The notes beneath the pieces are model-generated. The model ran no database searches. It was not told the origin of the DNA and saw only the letters and a list, made by a program, of their open reading frames with translations. Of a DNA stretch of 64,000 nt, positions 1-10,440 are shown piece by piece. Source of the stretch: Salvator merianae. Taxonomy: Eukaryota > Chordata > Lepidosauria > Squamata > Teiidae. Positions within the stretch are counted from its first letter, which is position 1. Each line of letters starts with the position of its first letter. The position numbers and the translations under genes were made by a program. Location of the stretch: NCBI GenBank assembly GCA_003586115.2, contig QVOM02000034.1, positions 139,852,449 to 139,916,448 on the forward strand, given 5' to 3'.

Positions 1-124
1 GGTGCTGCAGCGTCCAGTCCCAGTTGTAGTCGCCGTAGGTGCAGAAGGCGTCGGTGCAGGCCAGCAGCTGCTCGTAGGTGTCGCGCGCGAAGGCCAGGCC
101 CATGTTGCGCTCCGTCGGCTTCTT
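1..124 (-). CDS. MGAT2: MGAT2-like partial coding fragment (alpha-1,6-mannosyl-glycoprotein 2-beta-N-acetylglucosaminyltransferase)
   Basis: Read on the minus strand, the first 124 bases are one open frame of about 41 codons, high in GC and CpG, containing the stretches NMGLAFARDTYEQLL and FCTYGDYNWDWTLQ. These resemble the catalytic region of MGAT2, the Golgi type II membrane enzyme that adds the second GlcNAc branch to N-glycans; the DYNWDW stretch is the most telling part. The frame runs off the window start, so the C-terminal part lies outside. On the upstream side the similarity stops abruptly near position 124, and the bases beyond do not encode the expected N-terminal half. In mammals MGAT2 has a single coding exon, so this may be a truncated or duplicated copy, a processed pseudogene, or an MGAT2-like paralogue with introns. 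Family assignment is fairly secure; whether it is functional is unknown. Confidence 0.62.
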
Positions 125-329
125 AGGTACTGCCTCTTGGCTGGAGGCGGTATGTAAAATACAGTTCCAGATAATTCCAAACAGGCATACAAACTCTTAA
201 GCTGTAATTTGCGTTTAGGTTCACAAGTGCATCTTTCTATATAGTCAACAAAAATATAAAGCTTCTCTTCTGTTGCATTCTTTATCATTGCTCACTTTCT
301 AGCACCAGTTTAACCTGTTTTTCTTCTGC

Positions 330-720
330 CTGGGCTTTTGGATGACTGGCTTGCAATTCTGCTGGCGGCCCCGTCCGCACAGGCGAGAGGGCGCCGGGCG
401 GCCTGCGCGGCCTGCGCGCCCCGCTGCCTGCCTGCTCCTCGCTCGCTCGCTGGTGTCCGGCGGCCTGCGCGTCGTCCCTCCGTGGCCCGCCGGCCTCGCT
501 CGCTTGCAGGCTGGCTGGCTGGCTGAGGCCTGGCCAAGCCAAGGCTGCTGCGGGGCCGACCGACGGGAACTGCCGCTGCCGCTGCTGCTGCTGCGGGCAG
601 GCAGGGGAGGCGTCGCCCTCCGCCCGCTCTCCGGCTGCTGCTGCTGCGCGGCACCTCCTCCTCCTCCTCTCGCTCGGCGGCGGCGTGTGGGGAGATGCGG
701 CCGCTGAGGAGGCTACCAGC
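330..720. promoter_or_regulatory. CpG island
   Basis: A sharply bounded GC- and CpG-rich block with many GCGC, CGCC and CCGGC words and short GCT/CTG runs, in otherwise AT-rich DNA. It lies upstream of the PDE4DIP exons on the plus strand and about 200 bases from the minus-strand MGAT2-like fragment, so it could serve a promoter in either direction. Long open frames here on both strands are expected from lack of AT-rich stop codons and are not supported as genes. No TATA box or start exon could be fixed. Confidence 0.55.
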
Positions 721-830
721 AGTTGTCGACTCCAGAAGAGTATCCAGAAGTAACTTCGGGAGCATTGAGCGTCCAGGCGCGGGGCAGGTCTTTAGTAGTT
801 GCACAAGAGCACTTGCTTCTTCCCCGGGGA

Positions 831-890
831 CAGGGTGTACAATGTCTGGATGCCATTGTACAGGGTGTACAATGTCTGGATAACCTTGTA
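831..890. repeat. 30-bp tandem duplication
   Basis: Two adjacent 30-base units (831-860 and 861-890) share their first 20 bases exactly and differ by a few bases at the end. The unit contains the near-palindrome TTGTACAGGGTGTACAA across the junction. Confidence 0.8.
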
Positions 891-899
891 ACTGCAATT

Positions 900-2060
900 A
901 TCAATAAATCAACATGTTACTGTTTCATTAAAGAATGCCTTTGCTACAGTATTCTGGATCTGCATTTCTTGGGGACCGAGGCTGGTGATCTTGCCAAAAT
1001 AAGAAACCACTGTCAGCCCTGGATATGGTGAAATCACCTCTTGGAGGAAGGCCTTTGCAAAATACCCGAATGTCCGCTCTTTGTACTTGGTAGACTATCA
1101 GAACTTATCTCATCCAGGTGCTGCTGGAGAACAAAGTGCTTAGGGAGGGATATGCCGTCAAGGTTGTGGTCAACACATAGGACAAACACCATTGTGCTGG
1201 ACAAGTGGAAGTCCTGTGGCTTGGAGTGACTTTACAGGAACTGTAAATCTGGATCTTCAGTGAATGTTATCCTTACAAGTTACTGGCTGGGGCCTAAATC
1301 ATGTGCTTGAGTTTCTGAAGTACTGTCTGAAGAATAGTGGGTTTGACATGGGGTTCCCTAACCCCAGGACTCTGTTTCTCTGTACCATCATTGGGGAGTG
1401 CCATGTGCTGTTTAGCACTCCACAGAGTACAAATATTCACCTGCATTGTAACTCCCTGCAGTCTGGCACATGGCAGCCAACAGAAGGAGTATACCTGTTA
1501 TGGATGTGAGAGGCATCTGTTTCAATCCAGAACAGGACCTGTACCCAATTAGCTATGGAACAATTGCCAGATCCAATACCTAGTGCTAGTTAGGAGATCC
1601 AACCATACGAAATCTTTAGTCCCAGGGATGCTAAAATCCCATATCATATGGGGAATGGGCTGAGTGATGAAACTTCATTAATGTCTGAGGGCAATGATGT
1701 AGAACCAGACCTCAAGGCTCAGAGTCAGGTATTCCATTAATACCTGTACCTTGGAAGAAATAGTGACGTCAGCAACCCGTGCTACCACAAGTAAAGTCCC
1801 AGTGATTCCTGCAACTGAACATGATGGAGTTCTACTAATAACAATGTTTAGCTCCCGGGCAATCCCAGATGGAGGGCAGCCCATGTGGAGTGGTTGAACT
1901 GGACATGCTGGCTCCTATTTGCTGGCTACTTCCTGGAAAGGGGATAAAAGTGGATATCAGCTGATGGCTGCAATTGATCTGGCTTGAGAGGAGACCACAC
2001 TATTTGGGGATGGACTGAAAGAGTCCACATTGGCTAGGTAAATGTTTACTCAAACCATGA
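900..2060. other. Unassigned sequence with short broken reading frames
   Basis: No gene is supported. Several open stretches of 60-80 codons on the plus strand (for example 1041-1229 and 1264-1509) follow one another in different frames, as in a decayed element, but none shows a family motif that I recognise. Given the CR1-like fragment that follows at 2069, this may be more of the same decayed element, but that is a guess. Confidence 0.3.
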
Positions 2061-2068
2061 GAGAGAAG

Positions 2069-2188
2069 TCAAATTCTTAAATGCTGTAAATGACTGTGTG
2101 TTGGAAAAGCTGATTGAGGAACCAACAAAGGATGAGGCAGTACTGGAATTACTCTTAAGTGGTGGTCAGGGCTTATTGAAAGAAGTAA
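2069..2188 (+). mobile_element. CR1-like LINE endonuclease fragment
   Basis: The plus-strand translation reads NDCVLEKLIEEPTKDEAVLE followed by LLLSGGQGLLKEV, which resembles the end of CR1-clade endonuclease domains, where a block of the type EEPTRxxALLDLLL precedes the final catalytic histidine segment. The frame is short and flanked by stops, so this is a relic. Around 2240-2290 a GT-rich stretch with the words CCCCACTTTTCTTACCCTGA resembles a widespread reptile repeat tail, but I cannot name it. Confidence 0.5.
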
Positions 2189-2318
2189 ATGTAATAAAAT
2201 AGATCAGGAAACTATTAGGGGCAAAAAAGAAGAAGAGTTGGTTTTTGTACCCCACTTTTCTTACCCTGAGGGGACTCAAAGCAGCTGACAACAATTTTAA
2301 GGAAAGGAGAGGGAAACT

Positions 2319-3130
2319 TCATTTTACGAAGAATAGAGAGTAAGTATGACTAACAGAATCAAAAGCTTTGAAGATATCTAAAGAAAATATTGCTAGAGGA
2401 TTTTTTGATCTTTGAGAATGCCATATTGTGTTCAGTAAAATTCTAATAGGATCTGATATTAAATGGGAGATCATGAACCCGAATTGTTCTTTATTAACTA
2501 GTTTTAAAATAAAAGTTTTGATTCTATTGACTAATACTGAACTAAAAATTTTATAGTCTTGATTAAGTAAAGAAATAGGGTGAAAAGAATCTACTTGGTC
2601 CAAAGGTTTATTAGGCTTGTCATAGGGGATAATATAAGATAGTTTCCATGAGTCTGGGATTGGATGACCAGAAAGAATACCATTAAAAAGTTTTACCAAA
2701 AGAGCACTAAATTTTTTATAGAATGCAGATGGAAGGTCATCCGGACCAGGAGTTCTATGATTTTTAAGTTTAGAAATTACTGCTTGTATTTCCTCAGTTG
2801 TTATTGACCTCTGGTTAGAAGTAAGTTGAGGTAGATTAACTTCTGTTAAGTAATTGTGAAGGGTGTCATCAGAAGTTACTTGTGTTTTACATAGATGAGA
2901 ATAAAATTCTTTAAACAACACTACTATTTGAGTGTTTTCTACGGCCCACTTGTCTTCTGTAGGGACTCGAAGTTTAGTATTGATTTTTTTCTTATTTTGT
3001 CATTTGAGGTAGTTAGCTAAAAATTTAGAATTTCTATTCCCATAAAGATAAAATTTGTGTTTCAGTTAAAGATGTGATTTTGCTATCTTAGAGGAATCTA
3101 AGATTGTCAACTCTGCTCAGATTTTCAGAA
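2319..3130 (-). pseudogene. L1 ORF2 reverse transcriptase relic
   Basis: The minus-strand frame 2921-2319 contains the L1 RT landmarks KLKNHRTPGPDDLPSAFY, a FHPISLLNQDYKI block, an EQFGF block and motif A as SLDIFKAFDSVSH. Between 3130 and 2921 a frame with the words KFYLYGNRNSKFLANYLK fits the linker between endonuclease and RT. The YADD/FADD motif is not present because the element ends at 2319. Confidence 0.8.
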
Positions 3131-3560
3131 TTTGTTTATAGAGTTTTTTAAAATATATATATATATATGTTTTTACAAAATGTTATTACATTTTGAACCT
3201 ATAAAATTACATTCTACATTAAACATTCTTATATCAATATTGTTGTCAATTTCCTCCTTCATTGACAGTTTCTTCTATGTTTCATATTTCTCACCCCTCC
3301 TATTCCCTTTCCATTATTTTTTCCACTGAATGTCACAAGTCCACTGTCCAGCTCTTGCAGAAAATCAATAAAGGGTTTCCAGTTTCTGTAAAACCTATCA
3401 ACTGACTTATTTCTCAAAAAAATTGTCAATTTGTCCATCTTGGCAAGCTCCATCATTTTGACCAACCAATCATCCACCGTTGGTAATTTATCCCCTTTCC
3501 ATTTCTGAGCATATACAATTCTGGCTGCAGTTACCATGTTTTGCAATAACACATTGATAA
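3130..3560 (-). mobile_element. Nested L1 3'-end fragment (ORF2 C-terminus)
   Basis: A 97-codon minus-strand frame at 3552-3259 reads RIVYAQKWKGDKLPTVDDWL and further on MELAKMDKLT, matching the C-terminal end of L1-clade ORF2 proteins. The flanking L1 linker segments (3600-3830 and 2921-3130) would be contiguous without it, so it is an insertion of a different L1 copy in the same orientation. A short (AT)n run lies near 3153-3168. Confidence 0.7.
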
Positions 3561-3599
3561 AGAGCTTTTTTGAATCAGTTTGGGAATGATGCTACTCCA

Positions 3600-4725
3600 G
3601 TTGTTTAAGCTTGTTCAGTAAGAGTACATTGGTTTTCAGAAATTTGCTTTTTAAACCAGGAAGATTGTGAAATGATTAGTCCTCTTGTTACAGGTTTCAT
3701 TGCTTCCCATAGTAAATTTGACAAAGCAGTGGCTTTGGAATAATTGGAAGTAATTTTTTAATTCTGACTTTATCTTTTGGGCTATTGAGGATTTTAAAAG
3801 AATGGATGGGTTCATTTTCCAAAAGTGGTCTGATAAATGTGATGAGGAAAAATTAATGATATCATGACTGGAGCATGATCTGCTGGTGTGATTGCACCGA
3901 TAGAAGCATCAAGTTGATTGTGAACTAAAGATGTAGATACTAAAATATAATCCATTCTAGAGTAATTTTTTTGGCTGTGGGAATAGAAAGTATATTTTCT
4001 ACTAGTTTGATTAATTAACCTAAAAGAATCTGCTAAATTATATTTAGTTAATAACTTTGGAAGGAAAATTACATGGGCAGGCTGTTTACACTTTTGAACA
4101 CTTTTATGATCGAAACAGATATCTAAAGTTGTATTTAAATCACCTCCTATGATTATTTCTCCTGCAGCAAATGTTTGCAGCTCAGCTAGGGTGTTAGCAA
4201 GAAATTGGGATTGATTTAAGCATGGAGCATAAAAGGATGCCTAAGTTATTTTTATGGTATTCTATATGCAATTTAAAAAAACATACCTACCATTAACATC
4301 TTTCTTAATATCTTGAACTTGTAATGGGAGAGCAGGATGTATGATTATGGCTACCCCTAGAGATTTGAATGTTCCTGAGGCTGAATATTCTTGTTTAAAT
4401 AAGGGGTGGGAAAATATTTTCAGGATTTATTTTTTTTAAAAAAGCTTGATGGGTTTCTTGCAGGAATAATATATGCTCTTGTTCTTTTACAAAAAAACGC
4501 TTTATCCTCTTATGCTTAACAACATTTGTTAGTCCCTTTAACACTCAGGGACAATATTTTAAGATTAGATTAGGTGTTAAGAGCTTTTTAAACTCTGGCA
4601 AATTGATGATTAGTAGTGAATTATGTGGCACTATTTCAGTTTTTCTACAATCAACAAAACAGATGGCCAACAGGCCCAAACTACAAATAATCAAACATTC
4701 TAATCTAACCTCCCACCCTAACCCA
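3600..4725 (-). pseudogene. L1 ORF2 apurinic-type endonuclease relic
   Basis: Minus-strand conceptual translation shows the start of an L1 endonuclease near 4560-4440, with a block of the type VKG.TNVVKHKRI followed by ILFLQETH (the catalytic-site QETH motif), and its end near 3900-3830 with SRMDYILVS and DHAPVMIS (the terminal SDH-type motif). Several frameshifts and stops lie between. The linker toward the RT continues to about 3600, where the nested L1 fragment begins. Confidence 0.7.
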
Positions 4726-4974
4726 ACTCCCATCTTGAATTTTAGCTGTTGAGAAGGAAACTCCTGTAGATCCTAGGAGTAACTGCAATGATATATATTG
4801 ATTCTCAATTGCATGCTTACAAAAATAATAGACTACAGATAACATAGACACAGAGATCATAATACATTAATATTACATAAAATATTGCATGACTGGCTTA
4901 GTTGGTGGATCAATTAAAGAGAACCCAGATTATGAACTTAAATTGTCTTCAATATATGTTATCTGACCATTGAG

Positions 4975-5460
4975 AGGAACCAAAAGGTTTCCACTAGGGG
5001 TTCAGAAAAAATTAGAAATTTCCACTTTGGGAAAATAAATGGGACAGTGAATAATGTAATATTATGATTGTGATTACATTTAAACCAAGAGATTTCCACT
5101 AGGGGTTCTGAAAACATTTAAAAACAAAAAATCTTAAGATTTCCACTTTGGGAGAAAAAATGGTGTAATTGTAATTACATTTAACTAAAAGATTTCCACT
5201 TTGGGTTCATACTGAGAAATTTGGAAAAATAAAATGTACATAAATAATGAAGCATTACAGTTATAATTACATTTAACTTAAAAATTTCCACGTTGGCTTC
5301 ATTCCACTTCGGGAGAAAAAATGATGTAATTGTAATTACATTTTAACTAAAAGATTTCCACTTTGGGTTTGTATTAAGAAATTTGGAAAAATAGAGTGCA
5401 CATGGACACTTAAGCATTACAATTATAATAACATTTAACTTAAAAATGTCCACTTTGGAT
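4975..5460. repeat. Tandem AT-rich repeats in the L1 inter-ORF spacer
   Basis: Words GATTTCCACTTTGGGTTC and GTAATTACATTTAACT recur every 80-160 bases. A longer unit beginning at about 5191 recurs at about 5352, a spacing of about 161. Copies are imperfect. The block sits between the end of ORF1 and the start of ORF2 of the minus-strand L1. Confidence 0.65.
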
Positions 5461-5527
5461 TAATAATATTAAAAGTAGCAACTAATTAGTTATAAGAGTA
5501 CTTAAGGAACCTTTCTGCTATTATTAT

Positions 5528-6805
5528 CCGCAGTCCTTGGCAAATAAAGCTGAGATGGTGTTGTTAAGCTTGTCTTCTTTAGACTCATTGTTCAAGTGGG
5601 GCAGCAGCTTGTTGATCACTTGCAGTGGATGAACTGGAAGGGCTATTAGCAGATGTTAATGATACTGGAGGTCTTGGAGTAAGTTGAGGTCTTGGAGTAA
5701 ACGGTCAGCTTCAGCTTCTGTTGAGGCTTTGAAAGTTTTCCCATTGTAATTTACCACTATTGTGCATGGGAATGCCCATCTGAACCTAATGCCAGCTGCA
5801 TACAGAGCTCTTCTTAGCTGGCTAAACTGGTACTTTTTTAAATAATAGATGGAGCTATGTCTGGAAGCACTTAGATTTTATTTTCATGGAGAGATAAATT
5901 TGGCAAAGCTCTCAGTGTAGAAAAAACTTTGGTTTTTGTATTATATTTTTCAAAGGCTACTATGATGTCACAAGGTCTAGAGCAGGGGTGTCAAAGGTAC
6001 AGCCCGCGGGCCGGAACCGGCCTGCCAAGGGGTTCAACCCAGCCTGCGTCGCTCCCCGGGCGCCAGAGCACTAGCGGCACCCCGCCCCGCGCTGACGTTG
6101 CTGGCGTCGCCCCGTCCACCGCGCTGACGTCACCCCGCCCACCACGCTGACGTCGCTGGCGTCGCCCCGCCCACCACGCTGACATCACTGGCGTCGCCCC
6201 GCCCACCACGCTGATGTCGCTGGCGTCGCCCCGCCCACTGCGCTGACGTCGCCCCCGCCCATCGCCCCAGGCAAGGGAAGTGGCCCCTGAACTAAAATGA
6301 GTTTGACACCCCTGGTCTAGAGTATGTTGCACGCCTGGGCCTAAAGCTCTGTGAGCCCGAGCAATGTCACTGTCTTTTATTTCCAAAGGGGGTATAATTT
6401 CTGAGAACCAATTAATGAGAAATTGGACCTTACTGGAGCCTGCATCCTGTTGTCATACCCCTCGAAAGCGTATTTTAATTCTGCGCTGTTTTCCATTTTT
6501 GTTATCTGTTCTGTAAGTTGGGTAACTTCAGACTGTAGAGATTTAATAGCATTGGAGTTTTCATTAGCTGTATCTAGTGCTGCAGAAACAGTAGTTTGAG
6601 TATTTAGCAGCTCCTGTTTAAACGTATTAACAATGTCTTTAAGGCTAGATAATTCAGATTTAAAGGATTCCTTAAAGTCAAGAACTATTGAAGCTCTTAA
6701 GTGTTCAAGTTTTGCATCTAACAGAGCAGAAGAGGAATCATCTCCTTGAGGTATTTGTGCTGCAGCAGAGTTGATTTGGGGATTAATATTTTCAGTCACT
6801 GCCAT
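5528..6805 (-). pseudogene. L1 ORF1 relic, interrupted by an hAT element
   Basis: The minus-strand frame 6805-6377 starts MAVTENINPQINSAAAQ and continues with a heptad-rich coiled coil, as in L1 ORF1 RNA-binding proteins. Reading on after a frameshift gives IKDSDIARAHRALGP, matching the conserved ERAHR block, then IIVAFEKYN resumes on the far side of the insertion at 5983-6314, and the C-terminal segment ends with KTFKASTEAEADRLL at about 5710-5740. The reading therefore brackets the hAT insertion neatly. Frameshifts and stops mark it as dead. Confidence 0.7.
5983..6314. mobile_element. Non-autonomous hAT-like element with internal CpG-rich minisatellite
   Basis: The element begins CAGGGGTGTCAAA and ends TTTGACACCCCTG, a perfect 13-bp terminal inverted repeat. 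It is flanked by a perfect 8-bp target duplication, GTCTAGAG, at 5975-5982 and 6315-6322; 8-bp duplications and CAGGG-type ends are the hAT signature. At 332 bp it encodes no transposase. Its interior (about 6090-6260) is a roughly 32-bp tandem repeat of the type GCTGACGTCGCTGGCGTCGC, very rich in CpG. Confidence 0.9.
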
Positions 6806-7149
6806 TTTGGCTGCAGCTTTCCCACCCTTAGGCTTGGCACAGGTGTTTTTATTGTTATTTTTATTGTGCTTGGCTGTTTTAAAATCTAGAAATGAGCTCT
6901 GAGGGCAGTCTGAGGATCATTCTTGCTTTGTTATTTAAATGGAAGGCATTTACTCACCGTGGGTTATGCATTTAATCAGAAGAGTGATCTCTGTTCTACA
7001 AGCAGATCACCATATTCAATCACTTGCCCCTCCCTCCTCCCAGACCAATATACTTGTAACCTAATTTCTTAGAGGGTTGGAAACACTTCATATACTTTGT
7101 TGATAAATATACTTGATCACTCACAGTTCCAACCTTTGTCATGTTTATG

Positions 7150-9010
7150 ATCTGCATACATTATATAATTCTCTTTAGCGAAGTCTAAAGCTTTCAGAAT
7201 TTCAGGTCAAGCAGCTTTGATTTTCTCAGCCCACTCAATCACTGGTACAGGATGGATGCTGCCAGGGCAAGGATGGGCAGAGGGTTCATCTCCTGCCTAT
7301 ACACAATTTTAAAAGGGGACAACCTGGTACTACTATGCACTGAATTATTCAATGCCAACTCTGCATGTGAAAAGAGATCCACTCAGCTGTCCTGTTGAAA
7401 GTTCACATAACACCTCAGATACTGTTCAAGAACTTGATTTACTTGTTCTGCTTGGCCAGCAGTCTCTGGATGGTGAGCTGAAGACAGTCTTGGCTCAGTT
7501 CTCAACAACCAAAGAAAAGTTTTCCAGAAGGCTTCCTCGGTCACTTATAATCTGTGTGGGTACTCCCTGGGCCCTGTTTATGTGCTAGTCAAAGAATTCA
7601 GCAAGTTTGATCACTGAGGACATCCCTTTGCAAGGGACAAAATGTACTTGTTTTCAGAACAGGTCAGTGACTAGTCAAATGATTTTGAAGCTCCAGGCAT
7701 TGGGAAAATCTGACATAAAATCCATAAAAATGTTGTGCCATGAATGGGGAGGTGTCACAATGTTTGTAGTAGCCCCTTAGTTTGCTTAAGAGCTTCTTGG
7801 TCATGGCGCAAAACTGCCACCTTGTCATGTGAAGAGTCTTCGTAGATCCAAAGTGCCCAGCTGCTTTAATGTCATGCCATGTCTTAAGAACTGTGCTCTA
7901 AGTTATTCTGGTATATAGACTTTGTCTCCTTTCTAAGGTATTCCATTCTGTAGTGTGATTTTATGAGATGCAAATCATTTGTCTTTTTCAAACACCTTTT
8001 TAATGCTCTGTAGCATTAAATGCTCTGTGGCATTTGTGGTAACTGGTCTTTCCCCTTTGTCTCACCACCTGCATTCCTCTTTGTCTGGTTTCTTATTATC
8101 ACCCCCAGGTATTTCTTTGTAGACATGGTGTGCACTACCGCAGTCTTTTGCTGCCATGCTGAAGCAAACAGAAAAGTGTGCCAGGAACTTTTACTACCAA
8201 GCATGTATTTTAGCTCAAAGTTAAAACAATAAAAGTATTGTGCTCATCTTATTTACCTTGTGCTCAGTTTGTGCAGGGTCCTATGTGCCTCTGGATTCTT
8301 ATGATCAGTCAACACTTCAAAGGAGTATAGAGCCCCTTCCAGATGATGTCACTGCATGACTAACACTTACTGGATAGCAGCTGCCTCTTGTTCCAAGATC
8401 AGCCAGTTTCTCTCCATGGGAGTTAGCTTATAGGAGAGATATGCACATGACCTCAATAGTTGCTGCTTGTTCTTTTATAAAAGAACTCCTATTGCTACAT
8501 CACTGACATCTGCTTGCACAACGAAGAGCCTATATTCTGGATGTGCCAGAATTGGCTCAGTAGTGAATAGATGTTTTAATGCTTCAAAGGTTTTCTGGCA
8601 TTGTGGGTAAATGTAATTTTGATTTGCGGGTATTTAGTTTTCTGTGCATCTGGTAGCCCTTTGGTCTTCAGCAACCTAATCAAAGGCAGGACAATTTAGG
8701 GTATGAACTGTCTGTAGAAGTTTGCAAATTCCAAAAAGCTTTGTGATTGTGAGTGTGTGAGTCTCCCCAATTTATCATGTCCTTTATGTTAGTTGGATCC
8801 ATCTCAATTCCCTTTTCTGATACTCTATAGTCCAAGAAGTCTAATTTGTTCTTATGGACCTCATATTTGGACAGCTTAACATATAGTTGATTGTGCCCTT
8901 AATTTTCTCAACACTTTTTGAACCACTTCACATTGGATTTGGAATACAAAAGTACATCATCCAAGTAAACAGGCATAAAAACTCTAGGGGTGTCCTGTGA
9001 GCCCCAAAGA
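7150..9010 (-). mobile_element. Ty3/gypsy-type LTR retrotransposon pol relic, minus strand
   Basis: Minus-strand translation near 8990-8940 reads FMPVYLDDVLLYSKS, the gypsy RT YLDD motif, followed by KYEVHKNKLDFLDYRVSEKG and the thumb block beginning EMDPTNIK. Further on (about 8000 to 7250) degraded integrase is visible, with blocks like WHDIKAAGHFGSTKT (histidine of the zinc-binding part) and VLSDQ. Many stops and frameshifts interrupt it. No LTRs were found. Confidence 0.75.
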
Positions 9011-9479
9011 CATAGCTAGATACTCAAATGATCCAAATTGCATGTTGAAAGCAGTTTTACTCTCATTCTTCTCCTAGACCCATACCCAGTAATGCATCTC
9101 CCAGAGATCAAGGCACATAGATATGTCTTTATGAGAACTGGTTGAGAAAGTCCCCAAACAAGGCAGACGGTAAACCTGGGAAAATGGCTTTGAAGCTTCT
9201 CCAAGAATCCCACTCATTCTTTTCCTCTTCCAACTGCCCTCTAAGCAAAGCAGCAGCAGCTAGAAAGCTTAGAGAGAGAATTGTATGAATACAATAAATG
9301 AATACATGTGAGTAAATAAGAATGCAAACAGTACCCAGCCAGAAACCCCTTAGCAGTGACCCATGGAGCTGACATTAGGACATATTTCTGAGCCTGAGCT
9401 GCTGTTTTCAGGACAGGAGTCTGAGGAACTGAGGGAAATAACAGTCAAAAGAGAATAAGTGGTAGGCCTTATTGACAAA

Positions 9480-10440
9480 TTTAAACATCAACAAATCACC
9501 AGGCCCTGACTGCACCCAAGAGGTATTAAAGGGCTTAAAGCCAAGATTCCAATCCTCCTAACAAAAATATGCAACTTGTCCCTATGCTCAATTTCTGTAC
9601 TTGAGGTCTGAAGGTGACCAAGGTAACTCCATTTTTTAAAGAGCTCAGGGAATACAGAAAATTATAGGTTTTTCAACTTAATTTCCATTCCAGGACAGAT
9701 AGGGGAAGCCATTATTAAAGGTAAAATTAACTAATATTTGAAGGCACAGACCTTGCCCAAATGCCCAAAGATAGCCAACATGGCTTCTGTAAGGAAGAAT
9801 CCCAACTAATCTTTTATAAGTTTTTGAGGCTGTTAACAAACATGTGTATAAGAGTGATCCAGTAGACATCATCTACTTATTTCAAAAAGCTTTGATAAAG
9901 TCCCTCATCTACGATTTCCCCATAAGCTTAGTAGTTATGGAATAAAAGGACAGGTGCTGTTACAGATAAGCAACTGTCTTGAGGAATAGATAGAAGCCAC
10001 TCAATATGAACAAATGTAAAGGAGTGTACATTGGAGCTAAAAGTCACAACTACTCACATACACTACTGGAATCAGAGCTCACTCTAACTGATCAGGAAAG
10101 GGATCCTAGAGTAATAGTAGACAGTTCAATGCAAGAATCTACACAGTGTGCTCTGCTATAAAAAAATGGCTAATAGCATGTTAGGCATAATTAAAACATG
10201 TTATTGTAAACAGAGATGCCTTTTTTGTGACTGAGTGCAGTTTTAGTTGCTGCATCTCAAAAAAGATATAACAGAGTTGAAAAATAGGGTAATTAAGATG
10301 ATCAAGGGGCTGGAGGAAAGGTTGTAACATCTGGGGCTTTCTAGTATAAAAAGGAGATGAGTGAGACATGGTAGATGCATAAAGTTATGGGTGGTGTACA
10401 AAACGGATAGGGAGGAGTTTTTTTCCCTTTCCCAAAGTAC
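9480..10440 (+). mobile_element. CR1-like LINE reverse transcriptase relic
   Basis: Plus-strand frames give SPGPDCTQEVLKGL, then an NYRFFNLISIPGQ block that corresponds to NYRPVSLTSVPGK of CR1-clade RT, then FQKALIK for motif A. Farther on come LTDQERDPRVIVDSSM and NSMLGIIKTCY, which match the region after the RT palm in CR1 elements. Stops are frequent; this is a relic. Confidence 0.65.

Larger units (their letters stand above)
2319..6830 (-). mobile_element. L1-clade LINE, degraded, minus strand, with two nested insertions
   Basis: Order on the minus strand is ORF1 (about 6805 to 5528), a spacer with tandem repeats (about 5460 to 4740), then ORF2 with endonuclease (about 4725 to 3830), linker and reverse transcriptase (about 2921 to 2319). 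ORF2 stops after RT motif A, so the catalytic DD box and the whole 3' end are absent at 2319; a missing 3' end points to a later deletion or rearrangement, because LINE insertions normally lose the 5' side. A second L1 3' fragment (3130-3560) and an hAT element (5983-6314) interrupt it. Stops and frameshifts show it is dead. Confidence 0.8.

Noticed and set aside
310..897. 195-codon minus-strand frame and overlapping plus-strand frames in the CpG island
   Set aside because: Ala/Arg/Pro-rich translations in several frames at once are expected from GC-rich DNA that lacks stop codons; no family motif.
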